Source of the DNA: Heloderma charlesbogerti
Lineage: Eukaryota; Chordata; Lepidosauria; Squamata; Helodermatidae
NCBI GenBank assembly: GCA_026122225.1
Contig: JANEZZ010002067.1
Location: 1,798,001-1,862,000, forward strand
Reading direction: 5' to 3'
Length of the DNA stretch: 64,000 nucleotides
Part shown: one piece after another, positions 12,462 through 24,860 of the stretch
Position numbering within the stretch: position 1 is the stretch's first letter
Layout: each line of letters begins with the position of its first letter
The notes under the pieces: generated by a model
Seen by the model: the letters and a program-made list of their open reading frames with translations, nothing else
What the model was told of the DNA's origin: nothing
Databases searched by the model: none
Translations under genes and position numbers: made by a program

Positions 12462-12685
12462 TGGTCACAATATGCAAGAACTGCTGGATTTGGCCTCGAT
12501 GGGGTGTGCTTCCTGGGAGGAGCTAGGAAGTAGTTGAGGGTAACACCTGCTGCTTCTGGCCTGAGGAGACGGTGGGCACAGCCTGAGAGAGCTCTCGCGA
12601 GAGGCCTTTGTTTAAATAAAACTTGGAGGTTGGTTTATAAAGTGGAGTCTGTTTGGTTCTGTGGGGTGCAATCAGCTTTGAAACA
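12462..12685 (+). repeat. 5' LTR of Ty3/gypsy element
   Basis: 224 bp, TGGTCACA...GAAACA. It contains an AATAAA hexamer near 12616. A TGGCAGCGGTGAC motif at 12689-12701, just downstream, is a candidate primer-binding site, but I cannot name the tRNA. Confidence 0.85.
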
Positions 12686-12755
12686 TGATGGCAGCGGTGA
12701 CTGAATCCTAGACAGAAGAACAACAACAAACTGTGAGTAGAGAGAGAGAGGATGA

Positions 12756-12789
12756 GGAAGGAAGGAAGGAAGGAAGGAAGGAAGGAAGG
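12756..12789. repeat. (GGAA)n microsatellite
   Basis: About eight GGAA units, inside the leader of the LTR element. Confidence 0.9.
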
Positions 12790-12990
12790 GTGAAAATGGA
12801 GGGCCTGAAGCCACCAAGCACATTAAACGTGCAAGCTCAGAACTAGCCCAGGAATGGAAAACCTGGAAAGAGGAGTTCAATCTCTGTGGTCATTGCAATG
12901 GCAGATAAAGAGGAGTCTGTGAACAAGAAACTGCTTCTATATTTGATCGAAGAAAGGGGGAGATAAATAAGTGAGACACTGTGTGCAAAC

Positions 12991-13494
12991 ATGCCCCAAG
13001 CACAGCATACTGTGGCTATAATAATAGGTTTTTTAGATGCCCGCTGCTACCCCAGAAAGAATGAAACAGTGGAAAGACATCGCTTTCTCAGGAGGAAACA
13101 AGCAACAGGGGAAGGCACTGAGGAATATTGCACCAGTTTCAAGATGTTAGCAGCCAGCTGCAATGTTGGAGATATCAAACACTCTTTAATAAGGCACTGG
13201 TTAGTGTGTCGAATACAGGACACACAAGCATGGGAGAGATTGCTGAGGGGATCAGACTTGACCTTAGAGAAAAGTTTGGTGATTTGCAGGGCAGCCGAGT
13301 TGTCCAAAGACAGGATTCGAATCCTGAAAGGACAGACAGTGGAACCTGTCCATACAGTACAGAAGAAAGGGAGGGAGAAGCTGGATGTAAGGACAACGAT
13401 GAACACCATAGAGCAAATGCAAGTACTGTGGAGGAAAACATGCAAGACAAAAAGAGAGTTGCCCAGCTTATGGGAAGAAATGGCACAACTGTGA
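12991..13494 (+). pseudogene. Ty3/gypsy gag remnant
   Basis: A 167-codon frame with features of gypsy Gag proteins: a region around RHRFLRRKQATGEGTEEY, the DLTLEKSLVICRAAELS segment late in the domain, then basic sequence. It continues into frames without a clear zinc knuckle. Gag normally forms the particle shell; here the upstream part is missing or out of frame. Confidence 0.7.
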
Positions 13495-13499
13495 CACAG

Positions 13500-13720
13500 A
13501 AAAAGCCCAAAGCTAGAATTCACTCTGTAATTATGGAGAGTGACAGGGAATGTGAAGACATTCTGTGGCTAACAGTTCAAGTAGTAACTACATTGCAAGA
13601 AAGACCAACAGGACAACATGAACAATTGTATGCAACCATGTGCCTGGGGGATAAACCCTTTCATTACCCTTTCAATTCGACTGTGGTGCTCATTGCAACA
13701 TTATCCCTATCCAGCTAGTG
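13500..13720 (+). pseudogene. Aspartic protease remnant of the LTR element
   Basis: The stretch EQLYATMCLGDKPFHY is followed by a site where the protease D-S/T-G catalytic triad should lie. The triad is mutated (a NSTVV sequence is read instead), so the active site is lost. The weak similarity makes this the least certain domain of the element. Confidence 0.5.
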
Positions 13721-14205
13721 AACCCCAATATTCAATTGGAAGAGACTATTCAGCTTTTAAGAATGTATAATCACACTACATCAAAACCACTGGGAAAATG
13801 TGAACTCAAAATTTCTAACCCAAAGACAAACAAGAAATATGTGCTAGAGTTTGTGGATGGAGATGACCAGAGAGCAGTACCACTGTTAGGCCTTATGGTA
13901 GTCCAGGCTATGAAACTGATAAAGGTACAATTCCAGAACATATTAATAGTGGGTAGCAGAACGATGGAAAATTCAGATGAAGCTGGAATCAAGAAAGATT
14001 CAAAGGGAATTCAGGGATATATTTGAGGGAGATGGACAGCTAGATGGAGTTTATAAACTCGAAATTGATACAAGTGTGAAGCCAGTTAAGCTACCCAAGA
14101 GGAAAGTACTGGTAGCTTTAGTACGGCCTCTGAAAGAAGAGTTATGAAGTCTGCAACGGCGGGGAATTATTCAACCAGTAAAGTACAGACTGGATAAGCA
14201 GTCTG

Positions 14206-14589
14206 GTGGTGATCCAAAAACCATCCGGGAAACTCAGAATATGCATAGATCCAAAATCCTTAAATAAAGCACTGAGGAGAAGTAATTTTCCATTGCCCTC
14301 TATTGAAGATATATTGCCAGATCTGTCAAAAGCAAGACTCTTCTCCATCTGTGATGTCAAAAATGGATTCTGGCATATTGAGCTGGATGAAGAATCCAGT
14401 TATTTGTCAACATTTGCCACACCCTTTAGGAGATATCACTGGCTAAGAATGCAAATGGGCATCAGTCCTGCCCCCAAGGTATTTCAAAACAGGTTAACAC
14501 AAGCCTTGGAGGGTCTGGAAAAAATTCAGGCAATAGCTGATGATGTGCTGATAGGGGGAGAGGACAGCAGGACCATGATTGTAAACTAA
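14206..14589 (+). pseudogene. Reverse transcriptase remnant of the LTR element
   Basis: 127 codons of RT fingers and palm: KPSGKLRICIDPKSLNKAL, then LPSIEDILPDL, FSICDVKNGFWHIELDE, and the catalytic box read as IADDVLI in place of the usual YxDD. It ends at a stop after the box. Confidence 0.85.
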
Positions 14590-14739
14590 TAGCATTTCTG
14601 AAAAGATGCAGAGAAAGGAATATCAAATATTAAATAGGGGCAAACCCAGAGTGAGGGTCAGAGAAGTACCATATATTGGCCATTTACTGATCTCAAGGTA
14701 GATGCAGAAAAAGTAAGAGCTATTTGAGACATATCACAA

Positions 14740-15340
14740 CCCCAAGATGTTGGGAGTCCAGAGATTTCTGGGAATGACCAACTATTTAGCTACATTTTGT
14801 AAACACTTCTCAGAGAACTCTGGGATCCTGAGACAGTTGTCACATCAAGCGACATTGTGGGAGTGGACGGAGCAACATGAAGATGCTTTCCAAAAGGTAA
14901 AGGAGATGATTGCAACAGCCCCCATCTTGAAATATTATGACTCAAAAAAGCCATTAATGTTTCAGTGTGATCCATCAGAAACATCCATGTTGCATGTAGA
15001 ATAGCCAGTTGCATTTGACAGCAGAGCCTTATCAAAACAGAAAAGGGTGATTCCCAAATTGAAAAAGAACTACTTGCAATACTTTTTGGAATATGGACAC
15101 ACGGTAGATGTCTAAACTGACCATAAACTTCTGGAAAATATATGGAAAAAAACCCTTACTCGGTGCACCAAGGCGTCTGCCATGCACAATGATACATCTG
15201 CAGAACTATGATATACAAATCAACTACTGCCCTGGCAGAGGCCTAGTGTTAGCAGATACCCTGAGCTGGGCATACCTATCAGAAGCTGCCATGGAGGGAT
15301 CAGCAGAAGCTGAAGTAGAAACCATCAATATGGTACAGTA
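14740..15340 (+). pseudogene. RNase H region remnant of the LTR element
   Basis: Contains the connection/RNase H motifs of Ty3/gypsy elements: RFLGMTNYLATFCKHFSENS, MFQCDPSE, then PVAFDSRALS after an in-frame stop at 15002-15004. The end of the domain is read in another frame. Disrupted. Confidence 0.75.
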
Positions 15341-15599
15341 CTTACCATAACTTTACCATAAGTTATGGTACATAACTCAGTACCATAACTCAATACCATA
15401 ACTGCGGAAAGACTGAGACGGATTCAGTGATGAACAGAGGAAGACAACATCCTCCGGAGACAAAAACTCATATTACTGGGATGGCCAGAAACACAAGATC
15501 ATGTATCATGAGAGATAACACCATTCTTCCAGATACAGGATAAACTTTGTGTACAGAATGGCATCATCTTCATGGGAGAAAGAGCACTTATATCAGAAG

Positions 15600-15760
15600 C
15601 CCTTTGGATAGAAAACATGCACAAAGTGCATTCATCACATCTGGGAATTGAAGGATGTCTACAATGGGCCAGGTAAGCATTCTACTGGCCCGGAATGAAT
15701 GAGCAACTGAAGACATTCATGGGGAAATGTGAAGTGTGCAGATCCTGGGAAGACCTCCAA
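15600..15760 (+). pseudogene. Integrase zinc-finger remnant of the LTR element
   Basis: An HHCC-type finger can be read: HSSHLGIEGCLQWAR, a stop codon, FYWPGMN, then KCEVCRSW. The catalytic DDE core that should follow is not visible between here and the 3' LTR, suggesting an internal deletion. Confidence 0.75.
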
Positions 15761-16213
15761 TCCAAAGAAACAGGACAGAGTCTAGCACAAGGCAACCATA
15801 ATCCAACATAACCCACAATCGTATAAGGTACAGATGGCCAGCAGATGTAATAGAAGACACCGAGATGTAATAGAAGACACCTAACAAAAGTAACAGAAGG
15901 TTCAGGTGAGGCCATAAATTCAAATGAGGGACAAGCATTTAACCAGCAAAGGGTCCTGCGGGATGAGACAAGAAGGGAATCCTTGCCATGTGCTGACCAG
16001 GGCAGAGACACAGCACAGTATAATACAGGGGAGATGAATGCAGGAGACTGCAGCAAGGACACACCCTGAGTCTAGAGGGGAGCAGAATAAAGGATGGCAG
16101 CTGGAGGATGTCATAATTGGACCCAGACACATTCAAACTGGGCAAGTTATTAAGAGACCTGCATACCTGAAAGATTATGTGAAAAGTTCCAGTTGACTAT
16201 AATTTAGTTCTTT

Positions 16214-16229
16214 CTCAAAAAAGAAGGGA
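16214..16229 (+). other. Polypurine tract of LTR element
   Basis: A run rich in A and G (CAAAAAAGAAGGGA) abuts the TG start of the 3' LTR, as expected for the plus-strand primer of an LTR retrotransposon. Confidence 0.7.
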
Positions 16230-16453
16230 TGTAACAACATGAAAGAAATGCTGGATTTGGCCTGGATGGGGTGTGCTTCCCTGGAGGAGCCAATAAGTAG
16301 CTAAGGGCAACACCCACTGCTTCTGCCCTGAGGACAGACGCCACAGCCTGAGAGAGCTCTGTAGAGGGCCCTCATTTAAATAAAACTTGGAGGTTTGTTT
16401 ATAAAGTGGAGTCTGTTTGGTTCTGTGGGGTGCAATCCACCACCTTTGAAACA
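16230..16453 (+). repeat. 3' LTR of Ty3/gypsy element
   Basis: 224 bp, TGTAACAACATG...TTTGAAACA, directly repeating 12462-12685 including the TTTAAATAAAACTTGGAGGT segment. Confidence 0.85.
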
Positions 16454-18270
16454 ATGGCCCTCCTTAGAAGTAGTGTAACAGTCACCCTCATGTTCATTTG
16501 TAGCACAGATTGGCAGCTGGAAACAGCCAGGGTTCGCTGGTCGTGTTCAGTCTAATCCCTGCTTGATAGCCCTTACACTGCAAGATCCAATGTGAGCTCA
16601 TGTCCAGACAGTTCTTTGCTTCTTTTGTCTCTCACCCAAGCCAGAAAGCTAAAAAATCTAACCTCTCTAGTCATCTCAAGAGATTTCTTCTCTCACCTAT
16701 GCATTCTGTTTCTTGTTTGATCCACCTTTCTTCAAGTGGAGGCAAGATGGATGAGAATGGAGCCTGAGAAGAAGGAGTTGTGTAAATGGCCAGATTCTTC
16801 TCGCTTTCAGGTTATGCTCTGTGCAGACTGACTCCCTCTTTTCCCTAAAGGAAGGAAGGAAAGGAGTAGATTCTGAACATGGACATGGTATATAAATAAG
16901 GGTCTCTTCTTTCCTTGCCATGCTCCCTCTTTCCCTTCTCACTAGCTTACCCTTTCATGGGGTGAAAGCCGTAGCAGGCAGCCGATGGTGGGACAGGCTC
17001 CATAAAGCAAGTCCCACCTGCTGAGGAAGCTTTGATCCAGGTTCCATCTTGTGCCCAGGGACTATTAGCCTCCAGCAGAGCAGGCCTTTTCGATAGGAGC
17101 ACCAATGCAAATGGAACTCCATTTCTAAGGAAATTTGAACAGCCTCCTCCCTACTTTCTGCAGACATGTAAAAACATGTTTCATCGTGCACAATGCTGTC
17201 TGACTCCCAGTTGATTGAGTCACATATATGGGAACTGTGAGGAGAGGTGTTGGTGATGTGGAAGCGATTAAGTCAATTTTATACCCATTTCATGGGAATG
17301 TCTCATAATTCATTATTTAGGGGAAAAGGTTATATATGCAGTAGCAATAATTACACGTGTGTCTATGCTATGCGACCCTCTGACAGTGTTGCTTTGCTAT
17401 GTAGATGAACAGATAAATCCGATACATAAAGAAATGATTTGGAACTTACGCCTCCTATTTCTGGTAACCAAAATCCTAGCAGAGACCAATAAGGATATTT
17501 TGTCAAAGTGGGGATGCTTGTGTAGAGTTGTTGAGATGTCATCAAGAGATCTACACTAGTGCTTTTTACTGGTATTGAAGTGTTGGGGTACATTACTCAT
17601 TCCATATACTGCTTTTCTAGTGTAATTTCCTGCTTTTCATTCTGTATTATCCGAAATACCACAACAGTTGTCATTGTGTCACTGCTACGAGGCATACATG
17701 CACAAGAGGGATATAGCGTCACCATGATGGAATCGTATCGATATGACACGAGGTGTAGATCTGACCTATGTTCATTTAAAAGATGGTAAACAAAAGACTG
17801 CCCTTTTATTGATTTCATGAGGACCAGTCATAACTTATATATTAATAGATATAATAGTTTTTACTTGTTATAAATTGATAAAAGCAACAATCCTATACTC
17901 CCCTGGAAGGGGGCTGAGGGGCCAGAGGATGCGGTGAAAGTGCTGCTTCACGGGCGGACAGTGAGGACAGCACATCCACCCCTAAAGATCCCCTTCTCAC
18001 AGTGTGGTGGCAGAAAATTCTGCTGTTGTTGCTGTCCTGGTGGCACAGTGGGGCAAAAAAGAGACATTCCAGGGGCATGTGGGGGGGGCATGTCGGGGAG
18101 GGCATGGATCCGCAGGGCCCTAAAATCCTCATTTCCCCAACACTCCTTCCTCCAAAAGGCCCTGAAACTACACCAGCCCTGGAATTGTGGATAGTGGGAC
18201 AGTAAATAAAAAATAGAAAAAACTGCCCCTCCCCCCGCCGTGTCCACACTGAGCTGGCAGGACTTTGGGT
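16454..18270. other. Intergenic; GC-rich repeat-like block at 17885-18250
   Basis: Mostly unremarkable. The block 17885-18250 is GC-rich, starts near AACAATCCTATACTCCCC and has overlapping open frames on both strands. I read it as a diverged member of the longer GCAATCCTA repeats, not as a gene. Confidence 0.35.
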
Positions 18271-18400
18271 ATTATTATTATTATTATTATTTCCCACCTT
18301 TTTCCCAGTACTGGGACTCAAGGCAGCTCTACAACATTAAAACTTATACAATTAAAACCTATAAATAGAAATATAAATGCAAGTGTACAAAAGTTAAAAT
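18271..18400 (-). mobile_element. L2/CR1-type LINE 3' UTR fragment
   Basis: A TTA triplet tail (18271-18291) is followed by TTTCCCACCTTTTTCCCAGT and GGACTCAAGGCAGCTCTACA, then A/T-rich sequence with ATTAAAAC repeats. This arrangement matches the 3' ends of L2/CR1-type LINEs in minus orientation. Confidence 0.6.
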
Positions 18401-20080
18401 ATAATTAAATCTTCAATATTGAAATTGTAAAAATATCAAAACATTAAAAGACAACAAGAAAAATAGTATCCATGATGGCTATGATGGTTGCTCCACCACA
18501 GAATCCCCCCCCCCCGCACTTCCCATAGGATCACTCTGCCCATTGTAAAACTCTTTTGGTCCCCCCATCCCCCCTTTTTTGTATTTGACGCTACACTGCT
18601 GTGTTTGTTTTCTTTTAACATTAACATATTAGTTGTGTCTTTTGAATGAGAGATTTTGGGAATGTTTTATAATGCTGTTTGTTTTTGTATGAATGTTGTA
18701 TGTTTACAACATGCATTATACCTTCTATATTATAATGATAATATTTTTTTTAAGGATTTTAACAACTTTATTGCTTCAGTTGACCTTTAGAAATTAGCTG
18801 CTGCTCTGCTTGGTTTTATTTTGATTGCTGCATTGTTGTTTTCAGTTTGTCCTTTATTCTTATTTTTATTATTGTTGGAAATTGTCGTAGATGGTTGCTG
18901 AATAGCACTACAGAAATATGGTAAATGAATAATAAAATGGTGGTCATACTTGCCAGAAGGCTATTTTAATGTGGGCCCTAGTTGTCCTTCCCCTCCTAAA
19001 ACCAGTCACTGACCAGCACTTTAGACTGGCTCTGTGCTCCTCTTCAAGCGTAGGCGTTCTCATATTGCCTTTTCAAAAGAAAAAAAAAGTGCTGAATCTC
19101 AGCAGAAAGGCTGCCATCTGCTCCTGCAACAATGCTCCTCCTTTTCATGAATTTTTTGCTTTTCTTGTTGCTACATAGTTGTTTGAAGGCTGTAATTATT
19201 CTCGAACTCTCTAGCTCTGGAGCACAAATCTTTGATTGGGATGTGTGTGTGTTTTGTTGTTGTTTTTGGATAACTGCAGCAAGGCTTAAGTTTCCCCGTC
19301 CTGTAAGTGAAAATGGTTTATCACGTCACTGGTGCTGGACGCAAGATAGTATGCATTTGGTCCAAAAGGAAAAATTGGAGGGGTGGGGCAGGGGTCATAT
19401 GGAAAACCCCACATAGGACTATAATGTATTAAACATTTTATTTCCCATTATGTTTCTGACTGAACACTTAAATATTCAGATGCAGCCTTGTCAGAATAAT
19501 ATGAATAACTGAAACGCCCGAGCAGTTGTCGTGGAAACCTGAGAAAAATAATTTTAAGGGGGAAAACTTGACGGTGGTTGATGCCAACAGCTGAACTGCA
19601 ACGGGAGACCTGAGAAAAGAGCTCTACATTGTGAAGGAAATCAAGACAAAAATCTGTCTAGTTTCTGGATTAGGAAAAGAAGAAAAATCTTTTCTGTTTA
19701 TCCTCATACTTACGGGTGTCAATGGGTGGGTGGAGGGGGGACGGGAGAGTAGAAAGGGCCAAAGGATTTCAGTGGCCAAAGAAGTAACTGAGAAAATGCC
19801 CTGCAAGATGTTACACCATAAGACGCATATGGTTATCCAGCACTCTTCACATCTGTCTGTCTGCCTCCTGACTGCCTGCCTGTCTATCTTCCTTGAGGTA
19901 ATAGCAGCAGTCTAAAACTCTCTAAGCATCACTCTGTCTACTGAATAACTCCCATTAGCTTTAAACTGGAAGACATTTTTATGAGATATTAGTTCCAGGG
20001 TATGCGGTTTGGCACAAAGAACACATTATTCACGCACAAAACAACGTCATTAACGTAACATCAAGAATCTGGCTTAAATT

Positions 20081-20147
20081 GACACACATGCACACATGCA
20101 CGCATGCACGCACGCACACTCACACACACACACACACATACACACAA
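20081..20147. repeat. (CA)n-type compound microsatellite
   Basis: Alternating CA with interspersed CATG and CACG units. Confidence 0.9.
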
Positions 20148-21017
20148 CCCTAGCAAACTCAAACATTTAGGCTGAGCATGTCCTCAATTCACCCTCAGCA
20201 TGCCTCATTATTGCAGACTGTATAGTTTGGGAAATTCACTGAGTCCTCCGCTGGGTCTGGCTGAACTCCATTTGCAGGACTTTCAGGGAGGTTGAAGGAA
20301 AGGATGGCTCTTTGCCACTTTCATATTGTCTTGATTTCCATGGTTACTACATACTGGTCCAGCCCTGAAGAAGGCTGCTTTTAAATCAGGTTTCAAAAGG
20401 GTTTTTTTTAATCCAGAAGACTTGGGGGGTGGGAATCCCTTCTAGAAAATGTACAAGACATTTCAGGAGCAGGAACGGATCATGTCCACAAACATATATA
20501 CCTCACACCCATCCATAGGGTTAGGTTGCACTGTGCGGGCACACTCCCACTTCAGACTTCAAAGTGGTTTAACATTCAGGGAACACTCTGGAAACTGTAG
20601 TGGTGGGTGGAGGAAGGCACTAAAGTTCTCCAAATTACCATTCTCACTACTGGTCCTCCAAGGATCTGGAGCTCCTGGTCATGCAGCTCCTTGGGTTTCA
20701 TTAGGGGAAGTTTCTTCCAATGTTCCTCAAAATTCAGGAACAGTTTTTAAGGCAGCACTGGGTGAGGGATGGGGAGCGGGGGAATGGAGCTGCTTTTGGA
20801 AGGGCAGTTATGGAAATCTCACTGCGCATATGGAATCCAGTGCCCTGCTCACACCAAATGTACCTAGTAAGTGTATTTGTCTCATTTGATCCTGATGAGA
20901 AAGCAAGATACACCGATTATCTTTTTGAGACAATTTGCTGTGATATTCTAATATTCAAAACAATGGATAAAGCAGTTTTGGGAAAGAAAACAATGCAGGA
21001 AATTCTCATATTTAGAT

Positions 21018-21041
21018 ATTAATAATAATAATAATAATAAA
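21018..21041. repeat. (AAT)n microsatellite
   Basis: Seven ATA-type units in a row. Confidence 0.9.
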
Positions 21042-22059
21042 AACACTTTTCAAATCTATGCTTTCATTTGAGCATATGAAAAGTCTAATTGCCTCCATGT
21101 CTGTCATCTATTCAACAGGCAATTGTAACAAGACACCGCTCACTGTGCAGTGATCAGAAGCAAAGGAGGGCAGGGATCCTGCCTCTTGCCATGGTGTAGC
21201 GAGGGCTGGACCTCAGTGGCAGGTGATGGGGCCAGTGGCAAGTGGGGGCAGCCTGCCATCAGCACCTGGGTATGCTGGGGGACCTCAGGGCTGACACCGC
21301 TTGTTGCAGCTTCCCTTGTTTCTCATTTAAAAACAAAGAACATTTTATCGTCAGTGCACAGCCAGCCAGGCATATGTCAGCTTACAAATGCTCATCTTAA
21401 CAGCAAAGAAAATCAGAGCAAACTTTGTTGGCATGTTGGAGGAACCTGTGGCTTAGGGTCCACACTATACTGTCTGCATATTTCTATTTTCCAGCGATTT
21501 GTATATTTTGATGTGATATTCCTTTTTGTCATGGCCTTTGGCTTGTACAATAAATACATGATGATGAATGCTCATTTTATTATTTTTACTACAACAAAAC
21601 GGGGTTTAATTAGGGAGAGTCAGGAGGTGGAATTTGCAGGTTTCATTAAAACAGGGTGTCCCATTCAGCTCCTTGCTATGAAAACTCACACTCACACAGT
21701 TAATTGCAATGCAGGAGTCAATTAAGCAGGCCAAGAATGAAGCAGAGTTTTTACCGGCACAGTGCAGTATCTTACAATCCCTACTCCTGAGGAGTTCTTC
21801 CTTGGAGTCAGGTTCCTTCCTTTGAAAGAAGCCCTACTGATCTGTCTCTTAAGGCAACAACACTCTCTTGGACTTGGTGGATGCTCAGCCTCTGCTTCTG
21901 AAGAACACCCCTTCTGGCAGGAGCAGACCTGTGGTCCTCTCCCCTGAGGGCCCAGGCTCCCCCTGTCTCCTGATGGAGGTTGGTTCCATGGCTTCATCTG
22001 TCTCAGGGAGTTCTAACTGCTCAGAAGAGCAGGTGTATCTCTCCAGCAGGGGCATGATA

Positions 22060-22375
22060 CAGGGGTGGGCAACTTGTGACCCTCCAGAAGTTTTGGCCTA
22101 CAACTTCCATCAGCCCTAGCCAGCATAGCCAATGCTATGCAATGGCCAAAACATCTGGAGGGACACAAGATGCCCACCCTTGCATTACAGGCTCCCCTAC
22201 CTTTCTCTCCATAATTCAACCACTGACACTGTGCACAGCCTACTATGGGTGTGTGTGTGTGTATCTGGATATATCTGAATTAGGGCCACCATTTTATGCA
22301 GATGTATTCCTGGCTCCTAGCGAATATCAGCTTGGCTGGTGTTGAACTAGACTGTTGACTTATATGATGAAGTGA
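22060..22375 (+). mobile_element. Dispersed composite repeat, copy 1 (foldback head plus unique tail)
   Basis: The first about 120 bp form an imperfect palindrome (TGACCCTCCAGAAGTTTTGG against CCAAAACATCTGGAGGGACA). A tail follows with a TG run and the segments TGGATATATCTGAATTAGGG, GCAGATGTATTCCTGGCTCC and GAACTAGACTGTTGAC. The same head and tail recur collinearly at 32578-32881, so this is one repeat family and not a chance neighbour pair. Confidence 0.75.
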
Positions 22376-24240
22376 CCCTGTAAGTAACCCATGTGTTTTC
22401 AACTGCCTAGCCAATATGAAAATACCTTAGCTTACCTCATTCAGGAACAAAATCATAAACTACTATGAGGTAAATTATTATAAGGTTTCAGCTGTCTACG
22501 TAATGTGAAAATATATCAACCATTTTTAGGATATGCCTTCAGCACTCCATTTCTATGAATAAATGTCCCATTTTCAGAATTTTCTAGTGATGGGACGAAG
22601 TGTGTGCTAAATTTCAGGTTTATAGGTCATGGAAAATACCTTGAGAATTTCAATCTCTTCAGTTATGCCCATGTGTCTTTATGCATATGGATGAAGACAA
22701 ATAGTGGAGTAACTTTCAATGCTAAGCATTAAGGAGCCATTATCAATCCTTGGCTTGCTTTTCAGTTGCTGTACGGAAGCCAATAAGGCACACTGAACAT
22801 GTTAAAAGGCTATTTTAAAAGATTAGGTATTGCTTAATTAGCTTGCCAGATCAGGTGTTAAGTGCTCACAACCAGCTATGGGGATGCACCACGCGTTAAG
22901 CAAAACTGAAAAGCACATGGCTGAGGCAAACACTGCTGATGGTTACTGTTGAAGGCATTTCCAAAAACCAAACGCCTTCTGGTATTTGAAGTCTCAATGG
23001 ACTGTCTTGTTTTGTGGGGAATACAGAGGCACCCTTAGGCATGGATAAATTTCCCAAGTGTCTGCCCTCATTATACAAATAGCAAGGGAAACAGATCAGT
23101 ATTTTGATTAAAAGGCAAAGACAAAAGCAGAAGGCCAGAGGCAAGAGAAGCAGCTGCATGAGCTGTGTCGTCCTTGAGAGTAGGAGGGAGATGTTTGTCA
23201 AAACACTGCCTACAGGGTCTTTTTAAAAATGGTGTTTGTGACTTACTTTTCAATACAGGCTGTCTAGGACACAACCACAGGCAGAACTAATACGGGAAGC
23301 TCTCAAACCATCACCAGATGGCCTCCCTGTGTTCCATACTTGCACAGGAGCAAATGAGGATGCATACATGACGTTCCAAATGTCTCTATTTAGCAGGCGC
23401 TGTCCCTATTCTCTGGTACCTGTTCATGAAAAAAAAAATACTTGTCCCTATTTGGTGAGATTTGGGGATTGTCTTTTAACATTTTGTTAGAGTTGCTTTG
23501 TTATTATTGTATAAAAGACAAATGAATTCTGTTGCAATATTGCTGCTTTTTTGTCTTGAGAAGGAGAAGGTTTGAGCTTTGAGACAAGCCTCAAAGTGGC
23601 TGAGATTTGCTAACTGGAACAAAATTCCAAAATCCATACCAGGGAAATATCTTGATTTATTAATCCAACCGAAAGGTCACAAAATAGTGTGCAAGCTCTC
23701 AGGTTCTCCAGAACTCTCCTTCAGGCTCCATAGTAAACAAAAGAAAGGATGTATGTGTGTGTGTGTGGGGGGGGACACACAGACACTGGCTGTTGTTGAA
23801 GCCATATAACATGTACTTACACTTTTAAGATGCAACGGGGAAGGAGGTTGCAGACAGTCAAATTAGGCTCTATTAGGTGCTTTGATGGTTTCTGGTTGCA
23901 CCTCGGATTGTCTGTGGGCTGCTGGGATGAAGAAACAAATAATGGTGTATCCCGCATTTTTTAAAATATAAAATCCAGTTGTTAACTCAGATCTGTCTCC
24001 ATCCTTAGGTAAAACACACATGTTCCTTGGGAAAGGATTTTACGCTACCTGAATCTGGGACTTCATTCTCTAAGGGCACATCCCCTCCAACTACTAGGTG
24101 AATCTGTCCAATTTGGGTTCCATTGACTGTTTTTATATACCTAGTATACCATCTAAAATTATCTCCAGCTTTGTCAATATAAAGCCTGCCTAGTTTCCCA
24201 CATACCGAGGAACCCGTGTGTTCCCCTCCCTCTCTGGCCA
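22376..24240. other. Intergenic, no gene seen
   Basis: No exon, RNA gene or clear repeat recognised, apart from a short TG/G-rich run near 23750-23771. Confidence 0.45.
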
Positions 24241-24860
24241 GGTCCACACATCAGTTTAAGCCATGGCAGCTTAATAAGCTACTTACAGTAGCTTATTGTG
24301 AAAATAAGCTACTGTTATCCGCCACACGATTGGACAAATAAGCTACTGTGAGTAGCTTATTATCCCCTCCCTCTCCAGTCCTCCTGCTCTGCAGGATGGT
24401 ATCCCAGCTTCCCTTGCTTTGCAGTTGTTATGGAAAAGTGAGCAGTGTCAGTCTCATCACAGAGAGTGGTAAACATGATACTTCACAGTAGGAGGATTGC
24501 ACTATCAGGGGAGGCTGTGCCCAATTTTGCTTTTTCACAGAGAAGTGGCTGGAAAAGAGAGTTGGGGCTATAACTCCTTGGCTGTTTGCTGGAATGGGGT
24601 GAAATTGCACAGGTGGAGACCACTCATGGGGAGCCTCCAAAACTGGATAACAGCACAGTTTTGCTTTTTCATGGAAAAGTGAGCATATTTTCCCCCTATT
24701 CCCTCATTTTCCCCTATTCTGCATTGCCACTGTTCATTTTTATTTTTTATTTTTCCATTGTACTTTTGCGCATTTCTGAATTTGCACATTTTCAGATGGC
24801 ATGATAAACTGCCATGGCTCATTCAGAAAAATAAACCATTGTGGGCTTATTGTAAAGTGC
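24241..24860. repeat. Probable DNA-transposon derivative with internal hairpins
   Basis: Starts near CCAGGTCCACACATCAGTTT and includes two small perfect hairpins with the same 11-bp arm, AATAAGCTACT (loops TAC and GTG), at about 24276-24300 and 24339-24363. It ends near GTGGGCTTATTGTAAAGTGC. There is no coding capacity. Boundaries are approximate. Confidence 0.45.

Larger units (their letters stand above)
12462..16453 (+). mobile_element. Decayed Ty3/gypsy LTR retrotransposon
   Basis: Two directly repeated LTRs of equal length (224 bp, starting TG and ending CA) bound about 3.5 kb of internal sequence. Degraded gag, protease, reverse transcriptase, RNase H and the zinc-binding start of integrase occur in Ty3/gypsy order. 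A purine tract lies just upstream of the 3' LTR. The reading frames are broken by many stops and frameshifts, and the integrase catalytic core is not recognisable, so the copy is dead. No target duplication is evident and the LTRs differ at roughly 30 positions by eye, so the insertion is old. It lies between AIG1 and ADAT2 and does not touch host exons. Confidence 0.9.
18401..22059. other. Intergenic, no gene seen
   Basis: Contains an alternating CA-type microsatellite (20081-20147) and an AAT microsatellite (21018-21041). Open frames at 20449-20889 and 21150-21725 show no domain or splice context and are judged spurious. Confidence 0.45.
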
